A stretch of DNA of 64,000 nucleotides from Colletotrichum lupini (GCF_023278565.1 NC_064672.1:4774001-4838000); one strand, 5' to 3'; positions 10,817-24,568 are shown, counted from the first letter of the stretch. Numbers and translations are program-made. The notes: generated by a model not told the origin, from the sequence alone.

Positions 10817-12668
10817 ATGCGTATGCGCTCGAAGAGTCTACTTGCGCCACGGCGCCCCGTTCGCTTGGCTGTCTTTCTCGCCGCAGTTTTCGTCACAGTC
10901 TTCTTACTGTTTCCTCCATTCGAGTCTAGACCGATCCTGTTATTCCCCAGCACCAGCAGCCAGCCTGAGGAGATCACATTCCGCAAGAGTTCTTTCGACT
11001 GGGCGACTGTAGAGCAACACCACCCCGTCATTTCCTTCAAGCCTCTACCAACAGGCAAACCACTAAGCCTTCCTTCAATCCAACACGAATTCGGCGTAGG
11101 CAATCCGCATCCAGAGGCCCCGAAACGACAGAAAGCTGTCCGTGATGTATTCATCCGGAGTTGGAGCAGCTACAAGAAGTTTGCTTGGGGTCGGGACGAG
11201 TTAGCGCCCGTAAGTGCTGGGGCCAAGGACACATTTGGAGGATGGGCTGCGACACTGGTGGATTCTCTCGACACGCTCTGGATCATGGAGCTCAAGGACG
11301 AGTTTCGCGCCGCGGCCAACGTAGCCGTGAAGTTGGATTGGGCCAACACAACAGCCACCAGCGTGAACATGTTCGAAACCACGATAAGACATCTGGGCGG
11401 CCTACTTAGTGCGTACGATCTCAGTGGCGAGCCTGCCCTCCTCGAGAAAGCGAAAGAACTGGGGGACATGCTTTATATGGGATTCGATACGCCAAACCGC
11501 CTGCCAGGCTTTTGGGTCAACTTTGAAGACGCTAGGAATGGAACTCAGCTAGCTGGCACGCACGATCCGTCAGCTTCCCCGGGCTCGTTAGCTATGGAGT
11601 TTACCCGTTTATCCCAGCTGACGGGTAATCCGAAATACTTCGACGCCGTGGATCGCATTACGAGGTTTCTGGAAGGAACGCAGTTCAAGTCTAAGCTTCC
11701 TGGGATGTGGCCGAAGATGATTAATTTCAGAGAGGAACGAGTCGATACGGACAACAGTTTCACGCTGGGAGCCTTGGCGGATTCACTCTACGAATATCTA
11801 CCCAAAATGTTTGCGCTACTCGGCGGCCGAGATCCATCCTACGAAAAGATGTACATTGGAGCCATGGCAATAGTAGAGCAACACATACTTTTCCGGCCTA
11901 TGGTACCAGATCGGGACGACATCCTATTCGCTGGCGATGCCTTCATCTATGCTGACCGAATCGAGCACGTATCCGATGGCCAACACCTCGCATGCTTTGC
12001 GGGCGGTATGCTTGGTCTTGGGGGCAGACTCTTCTCCGTCGACAACCACGTTGCTCTCGGTGAGAAGGTCGCACGAGGGTGTGCATGGGCGTACGACGCG
12101 TTTCCTTCCGGCGTGATGCCGGAAAACTTCAATCTCATCCCTTGCGAGGCCCGGAAGACCGGGGACACCCAAAAGGACGACGAATGCCTCTGGGATGAGC
12201 CAAGATGGAAGAGCGAGGGGGATCCAAGGCTGAAGAAGGGTTTTCGGAATGCACGCGACCCGAGATACATTCTCCGTCCCGAAGCTATCGAGAGCATATT
12301 CCTGTTGTACAGGATGACGGGCCGACAAGATCTCCAAGATATTGCCTGGCGGATGTTTGAGTCGATTCTGAAAGCAACAGAAACAGAGCACGCTCACTCA
12401 GCTATAGCTGATGTTACCGTTCCGCCAGATCAGACGAGAAAATTAGACGAGATGGAGGTAAGCATTGGAAAACGTCCCACAATAGATCTCTGCTTTGCTT
12501 GTTCTTCATGTTTGGGTGACACGAGTTGCTAACCCCTTTCCTCCACAGAGCTTCTGGCTTGCTGAGACCCTCAAGTACTTCTATCTCATTTTCTCACCAC
12601 CGGATCTCATTAGCCTGGACGATTACGTTCTCAACACAGAGGCACATCCGTTCAAGATCCCCAAATAA
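10817..12668 (+). CDS. Mannosyl-oligosaccharide alpha-1,2-mannosidase (GH47, class I)
   Basis: Two exons (10817-12457 and 12549-12668) separated by a 91-bp intron (gtaagc...ccacag) give 586 residues. A short basic N-terminus is followed by a hydrophobic segment (about residues 15-32, [16 protein letters not shown]), indicating a type II membrane protein of the ER or Golgi lumen. GH47 hallmarks are present: [80 protein letters not shown], then in exon 2 [16 protein letters not shown] and the terminal LNTEAHPF, whose Thr contributes to calcium binding in the family. The enzyme trims alpha-1,2 mannoses from N-glycans. The intron is needed: without it the last 39 residues, including the calcium-site motif, are lost. 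ATG 10823 is an alternative start two codons later. Confidence 0.95.
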
Positions 12669-12924
12669 GCAAAGATCGCAAAGATAAAAAAGGACTTTGG
12701 CGATTTAGATTCCGCACATACACATATTGGTTCGGATGATGATGCATGTCATGATAATATTTAGAGGCCCCTGTGTGCGACGGGATGGTTGTGAAATAGC
12801 TATAAGACTGAAAGATACAAGAAGGAACATATAAACACATAATTCAGGCGACTCCTCCTAAGACAGTTGATGCAACATGCTCGCAGCTTGATAGTGGCTC
12901 CGCTTAGACACGTGTCTAGATACC
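12669..12924. other. Convergent intergenic region
   Basis: 256 bp between the GH47 stop codon and the stop codon of the esterase fragment on the other strand. It probably contains both 3' ends. No gene seen. Confidence 0.5.
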
Positions 12925-13275
12925 CTAGTAGGTAACCAAGGTATCGAACCATTGAGCAAATAACTCAATCTGGTCGTCCTTGGCGATAGGGAGGGCTTGG
13001 AAACCATCACCAAGCTCCATTACTGTCGCACTGGCATTGCTCGCAGGCGTCCACTGGTTCAAGCCATCTCCATTCGGATCGCCAGTCTTGATGAAATTGA
13101 CCCAGTAACTGTTCATGATCTTGGCAATCTCGTAGTCCTCGCTAGTCCATGGTGAGTCGGTTCCGTAAAGATTGTTGTGAACGTAATTGATCTCGCTCAT
13201 GTGGAACGCGCCCCGAGTCTGCCCAGGTGGGGCGTGATCCCAGATGTAGTTGTAGACCGACGACGTAGTATTAGC
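12925..13275 (-). pseudogene. Carboxylesterase type B, C-terminal fragment cut at the AT-rich block
   Basis: The frame reads YNYIWDHAPPGQTRGAFHM, then SEINYVHNNLYG, WVNFIKTGDPNGDGLNQW and ends IELFAQWFDTLVTY. This is the last roughly 115 residues of a type-B carboxylesterase, including the region of the catalytic His (GAFHMSEI). Type-B enzymes usually have about 500-560 residues, so the oxyanion loop and the GxSxG nucleophile are missing. Upstream in this frame a stop (13276-13278) and then sequence almost free of CpA and TpG begin at the same point, so the gene was cut by the AT-rich insertion or a deletion. It is clearly different from the intact esterase at 57.8-59.6 kb and is not a displaced piece of it. 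A hidden intron near 13275 is possible, but no second exon is recognisable beyond it. Confidence 0.85.
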
Positions 13276-13786
13276 TTACTACAACTACGACTAGAAGAAT
13301 GTTCCTATTAATAAGTATATAACATAGGGAAGAAGCTTATAGAGGCTAACTACTATTAAGGTCTAAAAAATAAATTATTAAAATCTACCCTTCTCTCGAG
13401 GTATATTATTACCGCTCTATATATACTTAAGCTACTTTTTTATTACTTAGTCCCCCTTTTTATACCCCCTAAGCTATTCCTTAATTAATAAGGCCTAACT
13501 AGCGAGGCTTAATAAAGTACTCCCTCCCCTAGGCTTTATTTTAAAGCCTACTTATAGTTTATATATATTATATTAATCCTTTATTTAAAAAGTCTTTAAA
13601 TATATAGTACGAGGGCGGGTATAAATAGCGCTTATTAGCCTAAATATAAACCTCTTATTCTAAATAATAGCTTTATAATTTTATATTTAGGTTGCTCTTA
13701 TTTATAAGCTGTTTTTATAATTACTAATACTTAGGTAGTTATTACCCTATTTTTATTTATTAATATTAACCCCTTTTTAAACTATT

Positions 13787-13991
13787 TATTAGATTAGAAG
13801 TCTAATTTAACTGCGGCATATAGCCGACTACGCAGGGGCTAATTAGGGGCCCTATTTATAATTATCGTAACTAGCTTAACTTATAGTTAGAACCTCTTTT
13901 TTATACTTACTACGTATATATTTATATAATTTAATTAATCTTTTTATTAACTATAGTTCGAACTAACTACTTTATAATAGGGATACTAATA
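13787..13991 (+). repeat. 5' LTR of Copia copy 1 (205 bp)
   Basis: It begins tattagattagaag and ends gggatactaata. Comparison with the other three LTRs suggests the original ends were TG...CA, now TA...TA after RIP. Its first 80 bp keep more G+C (for example ctgcggcatatagccg) than the 3' LTR. Confidence 0.85.
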
Positions 13992-16900
13992 CTAATTAGT
14001 AATTAAATTCTATTATTATAAATGAGTAAGGTATCTCGCTACGTAAAAAAAACGACTTCTTAATACTATATAGAATAAAAGATTTATATTAATTAACTTT
14101 ATAAAAGTAAATAAAAAAAGAAGCGATTCTTAAATATTATACGGAATTAAGTAATCGTAGCCCTTTATTACTTACGAGAGGTCGACGTTTATTATATTAA
14201 ACTACGTTAATTAATAAAACTACTTAAGTAACTAGCTTTTTATTATTATTCTAAGTAGCTTTTTTACTAAACGACTTTTCTATAACTAGCCCGTAATTAG
14301 AAATTAACTAGTTAAATTAATAAAAAGAAATACTTATATAACGACTATCTACTTAATTAATTAGTATAATAAACGAGTTTAATAATACGGTATAAAAAAA
14401 TACTACGTAATTAAAAAAGGGGATCTCTAAATATAAATATTTTTATTTAATAATAAAAGTAACCCTATAGGAATTATTAAGTTAAGAGATTTATAATATA
14501 TAGAAAATTTTATTATTATAAGGATTTTATAAATACGACTTTAAGCCCGCGATCTAAATAACTTCTTTATAGCTCCCTTAACTACCCCCTAAGTATTACT
14601 TAAGAATATAATATAAAAAATAGTTTAATAAAAGAAGAGGGGATTTAGAGATCTTAATAATATTAAGTTAAGAATATTATAAATCTTAGAGATTAACTTA
14701 AAAAAAAAGTAGCTATTTTAAAATAGTCCTATAACCTCCCGCTAGAGTTATTATTAGCTTAAGAAAAAGCTAAAAAAACGAGGATTTAAAAAAGAAAAAA
14801 AAAGAATCCTTTAAAAAGCCGCTAAAAAGCTGCTTTTTATACTAGTTCCTAATATAAAATTACTAATTTTAAAAAATTAACTAAATAATAAAAGGGATCG
14901 CTAATAAGTAATAATTACCTAACTATAATTAAGTTATAAAAAAAACTACTTAAAAAATATAAAATAGAGTACTAAGAGGCTATAAAAAATAAGATCTCTA
15001 AGGTATTTAACCTTATTACGTATAAGTAATAAGTAGGTATTTTTAATAAGTTTTTAAAATCTACGATTTTATAAGAAAGAGGGCTTAACTTCGTTAATTA
15101 TACTTAACGGCCTATACGGTTCTTAATAGCTTATATAGCTTTTTTATAAGCTACTTGGTATTTATTTTTAATTATTTTTATAGAATATTATTTTAAAAGA
15201 GGTAAGTTAAAAAAGAAAGCTATTTAGAAATTATAAAAAGTACGAGGTTTAAAAAGCTAGAAATATATAGGATAATAAAAATTAGTAATTAGTAAAGATC
15301 CTAAAATTAATTATTATATCTTTTTATAATAATATAAACGTCTATTACTATTATTATAAAAAAGCATTATTAAAACTTACCCTTTTATATTGAATAAAAA
15401 AGAGGATCTTAGTAAGTATAATAGCTAGCAATTTAAAAAAGTAATAATAATTATTAAAAATAATAAAAATAAGAGTAATAATAAAACGGCAAGAAGAAGC
15501 GGGAATCTCTTAGACTTTAATAAATTCGTTAAGTAGTAAAAGCACGGATTTACTATAACTAGTGCGCAAATTAAATATATCCTTATTAAAATTAAATACG
15601 CTAAGAACTATTAATACGGGTATAAGCTAGAGTACGACCCTTAGCGAGTTAGAATAAAAAAAAAAGAATAAAACCTAATCCTAAATAAAATCCTAATCCC
15701 TTATAAATAAGTAAATATTAATTTAGATTATTAGAGGACGTAAATATATAAAATTATAAATTAGCCTAATAATAAATAAATTAATATAGTATTAATCTAT
15801 TTAACTAAAGTTTATAAAAAAAAGGGGTTATAAGGGTAACCCCTATTTTATAAAATCGCAAACGACCTTAGTTATTAACTAAATAAATAGTTTACGAGCA
15901 TAAGCTTAAGAATTATAAAAGTAGTTAATAAATTTTTTTATGGGCGAGGGGTATTACTAGCGTAATTATAATTTTAAGAGCTATATAAAATATTAATAGT
16001 AATAATTATAAAAGAGGAATTCGTATTAAAGAACTAAGTATAGGTTAATAAAGTAAATAATTACTTTAATAAATTTAGAAAAAAGGTAAATAACCTAGAT
16101 TTCCTTTTTATAATTACTAATAGAAATTTATTATTATAAAAGGATATACTGGGGTAAAATATAGTACTAGAAATATAATAATTAATAATTCTACCTATTT
16201 CGATCTATAACTCGTTATTATTATTAATACGAAATTCGGCGCTAATTAGTTAATAAGAAAAGAGGTAAATAACCCGAAGTTATTAATAATACGTAGCGAC
16301 GTAAGAATTATATATAAATACCGAAAATTTAATAATAAATACGAAGCAATTTATAGATTTTAAAAAGATCTTCTTAAAAAAGAAATCATATTCTAGGGGG
16401 AAGTATAAGGTTTTATAAAAAACCCTAACGATGTTTTACGATTATTATAAAAAAGTTAGAATTAGGGAATATTAGTATTATTTAGTAATTAATATCGTAT
16501 TTATAGGTAAAGCTTTTAATTATTATTATAAAGCGGTACGTAATTTCGATTAAAACGACTTTTTTAGTATAATTAACGTAATCCGAAGCTATTTCGAGAC
16601 TTATAATAAGAACTTAGAGCTCTTATTTAAGCTACGAGCGATTTTTTTTATATTTATAATTAGGATAATAAAGGGTAAATTATAAGTAAAGATTTTTAAA
16701 GAACTTATCGATCGAATTAATAAGCTAGTAAAAACTTAGCTAAATAAGGGGATAAATAAATAAAAAGTTAGATATTTTATACCGTAGTTTAGTATATATT
16801 AAAAATAAAAATAACCTTATACTAAGTACTTAAAAATTATTAGACGCTTTATTCGAGGTTAAGATTTAGTTTTAATATTAAGGTAAGAATGCCGTATTAA

Positions 16901-18409
16901 ACTTACTTCTAAGTATACAACGGCCCTTATTAATAATATTAAGTTAATCGAACGTATAATAAGAAAAGAAAAGAGGCTAAATATAGTAATTACTAATAAA
17001 AAGGCTTAGATTTATTAAATAAGTAGAGATTTAATTTATAAGTAGGGTAATAGAAGAGGTAATATTATATTTATAAAAAGGATAGATATTAGTTAAGTAA
17101 TTACTTTAAAAAAGAGCGTACTAAATTATATAAATAGTATAAAAAGTCGAGGGTAGTAAATAATAAAACTTACCCTCGTTAATTTAACTAATTCTTTATT
17201 ATATATAAAAGTAGATCTAGGGGTACGGAACCTAGCGACGGTAACTAAAATAGCGGCCTAAAGTATATACCCCCTATAAGAGATTTAGAAAATAAAGAAG
17301 ATTTTACCCCCTATATTAACGAATTAAATTATAATAAAATCGATAATATTAACTACTCTTTTTTTACCCCGTTAGCCTCTAAAAGATATATAAAGTTAAA
17401 TAAATAGAGAGTAATAAAAGCTCTTAATAAGTAAGCTTTTATTTATAAATAGTAAAAAAAGGTCCCTTAGATAATAAATATAAAAGTAGCTAAAAGGGCG
17501 AATCTAATAGGGCCGAAGCCTATTCTCTTAATAATTAAAAAGAAGATACTATTTTTTTTAATATTTAAAAAAAAAGAATATAATACTAAGTAAATCTACG
17601 AGTAGCTAGAGGGGTCCTTTTTATATTACTTAGATTTTTTAAATACTAAGCTCGTATAAATATTCTATACGAGTAAAAAGTATAACTTAAATAATTTCCA
17701 TAAGATTATTTTAGATATTAGGGTATTATAACAATTAATTAGAAAAAAAGGGTAATTCTAAGTATTATAAAAGATTACGTTAGTAATACTTAATACGTTA
17801 ATAGCGGGTATTATAAAAATTAGTTTTAGCCTAAGTAAAGAAATCGTCGCCCTAAGTATAGTAAAAATAGAGACGTATTTCGGAATAATAACTTTTTATA
17901 TTTTACTTATTAATATCCTATTTCTCTTATATTTAAAAAATATAGATTAACTAGGTATTATATTTAATAATATAAAGAATAGAATTTTTAATAATAAATA
18001 CTTTAAAATAGTTAAATAATAATAGGGGTATGCGTTTATAAAGCTTATTAATAATACGAAGTTAATTAATTAGTTAATAAAAAGTAAGCTTAGAAAACTA
18101 TATTAGAGATTCGGGTACCCGTTAGTTACGAGGCTATATAATTTCTTAAAGTAATTAAGTAATAATAATATTAAAATAGGGGCACTAAAGTAATTAACGA
18201 AAGTATACTATTAATACTAAATAAATACGTAGAGCCTACGTAAATTTAAATTTAAATTACGTAATAAGCTTAACTTTAATTAGGAAATCGTCGTCGATAT
18301 TTTCTATTTAAATAGTTAGCTAGTACTATATATAATTAATATAACTATATTCTTTTAGGTAGGGTAATTCTTTTAAGATTTATAAATAAAAATAGTATAA
18401 GCAGCCCTA

Positions 18410-20880
18410 CGAAAAAACTAAATTAATATATACTAAGGACCGCTAGACGGTATTAGAACCGACGCTAGTACTAGCTTTAAGTTAGTAGAATTTAGGGATA
18501 ATACGACGGCCTATAGTATATAACTAAAAGTTATACTCGTTAAAGCGTACTATAGTATTAAAAAAGTAAAAAGGGTATATTAGTAATTAAAAAGGGCGTT
18601 TAGAATTATTAAAAAGGAAAATCCGGATTTTACTAACGACGAATATTTTTAAATAGTACTTAAATATTATAACGATACTATAAAGCTTAACGGACTTATA
18701 CTAACGCTATTAATATTTAGAGTATATTTAAAAACGACTTTAGCTTTATTACTGTTACTAAGTATAAGCTAACGAGCCCGAGTACTTAAAAAAATAATAT
18801 AAGTACTGCGCAAAGTAAGCGTAAAAAAATAAGTTAACGAGGTAATTACTATACGTAATAGGCCTAATATAAGAAGTAATTTAAATATATTACTAAATTC
18901 GGATATATAAGTATAGTACGAAATTGCTTAACAATAGGCTAGGTTATATAAGTTAATTTTTATTAACGAGCGCTCTTATATAGTTATAAAAAATTATAAC
19001 TAGCTACTCGAAGTATTAATTATAATAGTTAGACCGTATTATATAAATCTTAATAAGGTAATTTCTAACTTATAAAAAGAAAAAGAGCTAGGGGAAACTA
19101 TATAACCCGTAATAGAGGTATAAGAAATTATTTTTAATAAAATCGTTATAATAGTACTAATAAATAACGAAGAAAAGGAAATTGCTAAAAGGGTACTAAT
19201 ACTATTAATAAGACGTTATAAAAAACTACAATAATAAGCCCTAACGTAGTAATTTATTATTAATAACGAGGTAATTAATACCTTTTATATATATAAAAAA
19301 AGCCTAATTTCGAGCTAGTAGTTAAACTATATAAAGAAAGTATAATTATAACTATTAAAAAGCTATATAAGGGATTAGATTTTATTAAAGTAAATACTTT
19401 TTATAATAGAGGGGTTTATTAATTTATCTTATATAACTTAGAAAAATATATAAACTTTTATATATTTAAATTATAAATAGTTCGTAAGATTAAAAAAAAA
19501 GGAATACCCTAGCTATACGAGAAGTTTAGATACGTAATTTAGAAGTACGGTAACGTTAAAAAAGTAACGCTACTTATATAATTACCTATTATATAGCGCT
19601 ATAGCTAACGATTAATAATAGTATTAATAATATCGCTATAGAAAAAGGGATACGAGATTTAGAGCTATAATATTACTTAGGCTTATACTTAATTAGCTAT
19701 AGGGCTTATAAAGAAAATCCTAGCCTATTTACTAAAAGAAATAGTTAATAAGTACTTAGAAGGTACGATTATTAAAGTGCTTAAGTTACTATATAAGCTC
19801 GTAGAATTGGGTACTTATTAGTAGGTTACTTATTACGATTTTTATATTAATTAACTATTAATAATTACTTTTACGTATAACCCGTGCTTATTAGTTATGG
19901 AGTATAAAAGCGATTAATTTAGGATTATTAAAATATAGACCGACGATATATTAGGCTTATTTAATATTAATTTTATAAAAAAAGAGGATAAGGAGCTTTA
20001 AAAAGCGGGCTTTATAATAAAGCTAAAAGAGGTCTTTATAATAAATACCTCCTTAATATTTAATAGTAGGATTTTTATAATTAAAAAAGAAACCGTTATT
20101 CTTTAATAAAAGGGGTAGGGCGAGAAGATTAACCTTATTAATTTAAATATAACTAATATTAAAAAGTAATATAAGGCTAAGCTCGTACGAGGGGTATATA
20201 TTATAAGTATTTATTAGCCTAAAGCGATTTTTAATTATATTAAAGTAGCATAAGTTATAAATTTAACTAAATAAGACGTTAAAGTATTTAATAAGTAGCT
20301 TAAGTAGTAGTAAACGAATTTCGATTAAAGTCTTATTTATTATCCGATCGACTTTATAATTAATAAGCTCTATGTCTTTATTAATAAATTATTTACGAAT
20401 AATAACGACTTTATTTCGTAATTAGGGTATATTATTATTTTAATTAACGAGAGTATAAGTAAGAGCGAATTTATTATATATAATAATATAATTTATTATT
20501 CGTTAATTAAAAGTAAGTAAGTAATAAGAAGTATATTAGTATTAAAGGTTTATAATATAGTTAACGGCGTTAACCTCTCTTACGTAATTTTAATAACACT
20601 AAGGAAGATTACTAATCGAATTAGCTTTTTACTTATTTTAATAGTTATTTATACCGATTCTTATTCGCTATACGAATGCCTTATTAAATTAGGAATAAAA
20701 AAAAAGAGGCTTATAATCGATATTATAGCCCTTAGGTAATTATATAAAAGGCGCGAGATACTTAAGATCCGTTAGATTCATAATAAAAATAACTTTATAA
20801 ACGCTTTTATAAAAGTAGTACTAAATAAGGGATTAAAGTAATTCGTAAGTAATAGAAAAGTTATTATATAAATAAAAGGA
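18410..20880 (+). pseudogene. Degenerate Copia pol region (integrase, reverse transcriptase, RNase H)
   Basis: Many in-frame stops, mostly TAA or TAG where a CAA, CAG or TGG codon could have stood, fit RIP. The domain order and spacing are intact. The TDD triplet at about 19938 replaces the more usual YVDD of Copia reverse transcriptases. No functional protein can be made. Confidence 0.75.
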
Positions 20881-20999
20881 TAAGTTATATAAAAAGAGTA
20901 AAGAAAAGGGGAAAAAAGAGACGACTTAATAAACGGGCCCGAGATTAAATTATATTTCTAACCGTAGTAATTAAATTAATAAAAAAAAGAGAAAGTTAG

Positions 21000-21204
21000 T
21001 ATTAAATTAAAAGTTTAATTCGATCGTAGTATATAGTTAACTACGTAGGGGCTAATTAGGGGCCCTATTTACGATTATCGTAGCTAGCCTAACTTATAAT
21101 TAGAACCTCTTTTTTATACCTATTACGTAGATATTTATATAGTTTAATTAATCTCTTCGTTAACTACGGTTCGAACTAACTACCTTATAATAGGAATACT
21201 AATA
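21000..21204 (+). repeat. 3' LTR of Copia copy 1 (205 bp)
   Basis: It has the same length and order as the 5' LTR: shared ctacg(c/t)aggggctaat, gggccctattta and gttcgaactaact blocks, ending ggaatactaata. Differences from the other LTRs look mostly like C/T and G/A changes. Confidence 0.85.
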
Positions 21205-23387
21205 ATACTATTATAACTTACGTACTTATTTAGAACCGCTATATTACTTATTTAAGATTTATAAATCTTAAATAAGCTAATAATCTAAGCTTTTATAAAT
21301 CTTAAATAAGTAAGGCTTTTTTTTATTATATACTTAAAATATATAAGAAGTAAATTATAATAACGTCTACTTAATTATCTTTTTTAACGTAATTATAATA
21401 ATTTATTATTATTATAAATTACTTTTTATTAGCTTTATTTTCTTTAAATACTAAGCTATATTAGCCGTTTATTTATATAATTCCCTATTATTCTCTTTTT
21501 ATTAAAAACGCTAAACTAGCTCTTTATTTATTATTAAAATAAGCTTAATATTAGTTTTAATTTAGTTAACTTATCTTTTTTATAAGCCTAGTTAGCGTTA
21601 ATTTATTTTTATTTTTAAATAGGCAGCCTCGCTTCTTATTACTAATACCTTAGCTACTATAAGTAATATAAACTTAACTAGCTAACTAGCCTTTTTTAAA
21701 TAAAGCTAGTTATAATAAAATAAGCTATATTATATTCTTTAGCTTATTATAAAAGGATATAATAATCTTAGGGTTAAAAATCTAGTAGTATAAATTTAAA
21801 AAAGACGTTTTTTAAAGACGTTACTAAGGGTATACTTTTTATTTACTAAAAATAGCTAAATTTAATATTTTAAAATAGATTTTATAATAATATAGGATAC
21901 TTAGCTTAATTAAAATAGTATAGTCTAGATTATAAAATCCGAGGGGTTTTAAAAATAGCTTTTTATTAAATAATATTACTTTTTTATAAACTAGCTTTGC
22001 GTCCTAATTAAAGTAAAATATTTTAAAAAAAGTATTATTTAAAGTTTACTTAGGTATTTAAAATAAGTACTTATATACTCCCGGCCTATAAGTACTTCGT
22101 TTTTTATATAAGCTTAGTAAAAGCGTAGCTCCTAATTATTAATTATATTCTATATAACGTTAATAAGCTAATATAAATAACTAAGACTATTTAAAAAATA
22201 ATCCTTAATATTATTATTACTTAACTTAGTATTAAAAATAACGCGAATATTAAAGTTCTAGTATTTTTAAATAAAATAACGGGCTTATTATACTCTTAGA
22301 ATAAGTATATTACGTAGAGGTAATAAAGGATTAGGTATTAGTTATTAAACCTTTTATAGAGCTTAGTCTAGGCTTTTTTAAAAGTATACTTAGTCTTAAC
22401 GAAAATAATAAGTTTTTGTATTATAAAGACCTTATAATATATATAAAGGGGGGGCTTATTAATAAGTATATTAATATAAGCTTTATCTTTATTACTTAGT
22501 ATAACTATTATTTATATTAATAACTAATATCCCTCGTTATTAAACTTATCACTATTATTACTATAACTACGGTCCTTAACCTATTTTTACTTAGTTTTAA
22601 GTATAATATTAGAGTTAATATAGTAAATATAAAGTTATTACTAAACGTCTAAGAACTACTCGTTTAGTATAGCCTTTATTTACTTATTATAATCTATAAT
22701 AATAATAATAAAGTAACAGACTAAGTATTAGTTTATAAATTAATAAATACTTACTCAGAAAAACTAGAAACCCTTTAGTTTTTTATTATTAATAAGGCTA
22801 AACGTAGCGTTATAAATAAATCTAAAGTAAGTCTATTTAGTAGCTTAGAAAAGAGGGAGCTTAAAGCGATTAGTATTATAAGTATTATTAAAGCTAATTA
22901 CCTTAGGGAATCGCTTTTATATTTAAAAATAATAAAAAAAGGTCTAAATAAGGCTAACAAGGCGGTTTAGCTCGTTATTTACCTATTTTATTATATATAA
23001 AATATCTCGCTTATTAAATAACTTAATTAATACTATAATTAGTAAGTATTTAGTTAGTTTCTCTTAGTTTATACGAGCCCTAGCGTTATAAATATCTTAC
23101 TAAGTAAATAAAAACTTTAAAAACTACTCTTAAATAATAATATATATATTATAAGCCCGAATCCTAACTCGTCGGTTTATAGTTTTAATAATATCCTTAA
23201 CTACTTTAATAAGCCTATAATATAAAAAGTATTTAAAAGCTTTAAGGCTAGGGCTATAATTATACTAATTATGCTAGGGGTCTAGATAATAACGTAATAA
23301 CTACTTATCCTCTTCTTAAGCCTCGGTAATAACTTATTATTTATAACTATATTTACGAGACTTATATTATCGAATACTAGCGCTTTA
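21205..23387. repeat. Unclassified RIP-mutated sequence between Copia copy 1 and R1 copy A
   Basis: About 2.2 kb, AT-rich and CpA-depleted. No protein family could be read in any frame. It contains a perfect 30-bp palindrome at 21247-21276 (half-site cttatttaagattta), with most of one arm repeated near 21291-21310. Confidence 0.6.
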
Positions 23388-23402
23388 TATAGGCCTAAGC
23401 TT

Positions 23403-24553
23403 CCCCCCGATAGAGCAATCCGCCAGGGCCGTACTATATATTACGTATTAGGGAAAACTAGGTATATTACGCTCTATACCTAACTACTAATTAAAATTAA
23501 CCGACTTAACCGTTATCTTCTTTTTATTAATAGCTCCCGACCTTCCCCCGCCCGTCTAAAGGGCGAGCTATACTTATTTTAATATATATAAAACTTCTTA
23601 ATACTAGCCTATATAAGTAGCTAGATCTTATATTATATACTCCTTTTTATTAAAAATTAAGGGGCCCCTTATATATTCCCTTATATTTATAATATAGCCC
23701 ATATTAAAAGGATTTTTAATTTTATAAAATATAATTTCTAAACTAATATCGATATATTAAATCTTAACGTCCGTATTAGCCCGGCTATTTATAATATTTA
23801 TATTATTACTTAGCTAAATTCCGTATTATTAAAAAATACTTTACTAATCTTTAGGTATACTTATATTAGTTATAATAGCTATAGCGTTAAGCTAGTTAAA
23901 AAGGGCGCTTAGCTCGAGAGGGGTAGACTTATTAACGGGTATTTTTAGAGTAGGTTCTTATTAAAATAGTATTTTAATTAGCTAACTTCTTAACTAGTTA
24001 TCTAACTAGCTATCTAAGTAGTAGTTTATATATTAATAAGTTTATTCAGTAAATTTATTTAGTAAATTTATTTAGTTTAAATAGAGAGTAGCTTTAGGTA
24101 ATATTAAAAACGATAAGGATAAAAAGAATTTTTATAAGCTTTAGTATAGTAAAAGAGTAGTAAATATTAGCCTATTTAGCCCTTTTTTTAAAAACCTCTA
24201 CGTCGCTATTAAAGTTTAGAACCTTTATAATTAAGGGCTACTTTTAATTATTATAGCTAACTATTATAGCTAATTATTATAGCCGACCTCTACTATTAAC
24301 TTTTCTAGCCGGCGCCGCTACGTAAGTATATTACTTAGCCTATTATTAGTAAGTAGCTAAAAAAGGTAGCTTACTTATCCCGAATTATATAGCGGTTTTT
24401 ATATTAAAATTACTATATTATATTAAGTGCGTGCTTAGGGTATATTACGCGTATTATATAATTAAAAAGTATACCGTATTATATAATTTTTTAAAAGCGT
24501 AATCCCGTTAAGGTCGATTTTTAATACTTATAAAGCTAGAAAGAAAACCACTG
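23403..24553 (+). mobile_element. R1 repeat, copy A (1151 bp) with 15-bp target duplication
   Basis: It begins ccccccgatagagcaatc and ends agaaaaccactg. The 15-bp direct repeat tataggcctaagctt lies immediately on both sides (23388-23402 and 24554-24568), so this is a separate insertion. The interior includes three 13-bp tandem units (24246-24284, attatagct core). I see no open frame, no terminal inverted repeats and no LTR ends. Confidence 0.85.
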
Positions 24554-24568
24554 TATAGGCCTAAGCTT

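Larger units (their letters stand above)
13787..21204 (+). mobile_element. Ty1/Copia-type LTR retrotransposon, complete length, RIP-inactivated (copy 1)
   Basis: The element is 7418 bp with 205-bp direct terminal repeats. The polyprotein is destroyed by many stop codons, but residual reading on the + strand gives Copia landmarks in the Copia order. An integrase-type region (about 18410-18660) includes remnants like VEFRD and an LVKAYYSI segment. The post-integrase GL..TLL.F block lies near 18690. The reverse transcriptase catalytic TDD is at about 19938-19947. RNase H (about 20480-20870) reads YTDSYSLYECLIKLG. Integrase before reverse transcriptase excludes Ty3/Gypsy. No target duplication is evident at its ends. 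It lies inside other AT-rich sequence, so it is probably nested. Confidence 0.85.

Noticed and set aside
13781..21212. Possible 6-bp target duplication (actatt) around Copia copy 1
   Set aside because: The right-hand match is offset two bases from the LTR end defined by the other three LTRs; in AT-rich DNA this is easily chance.
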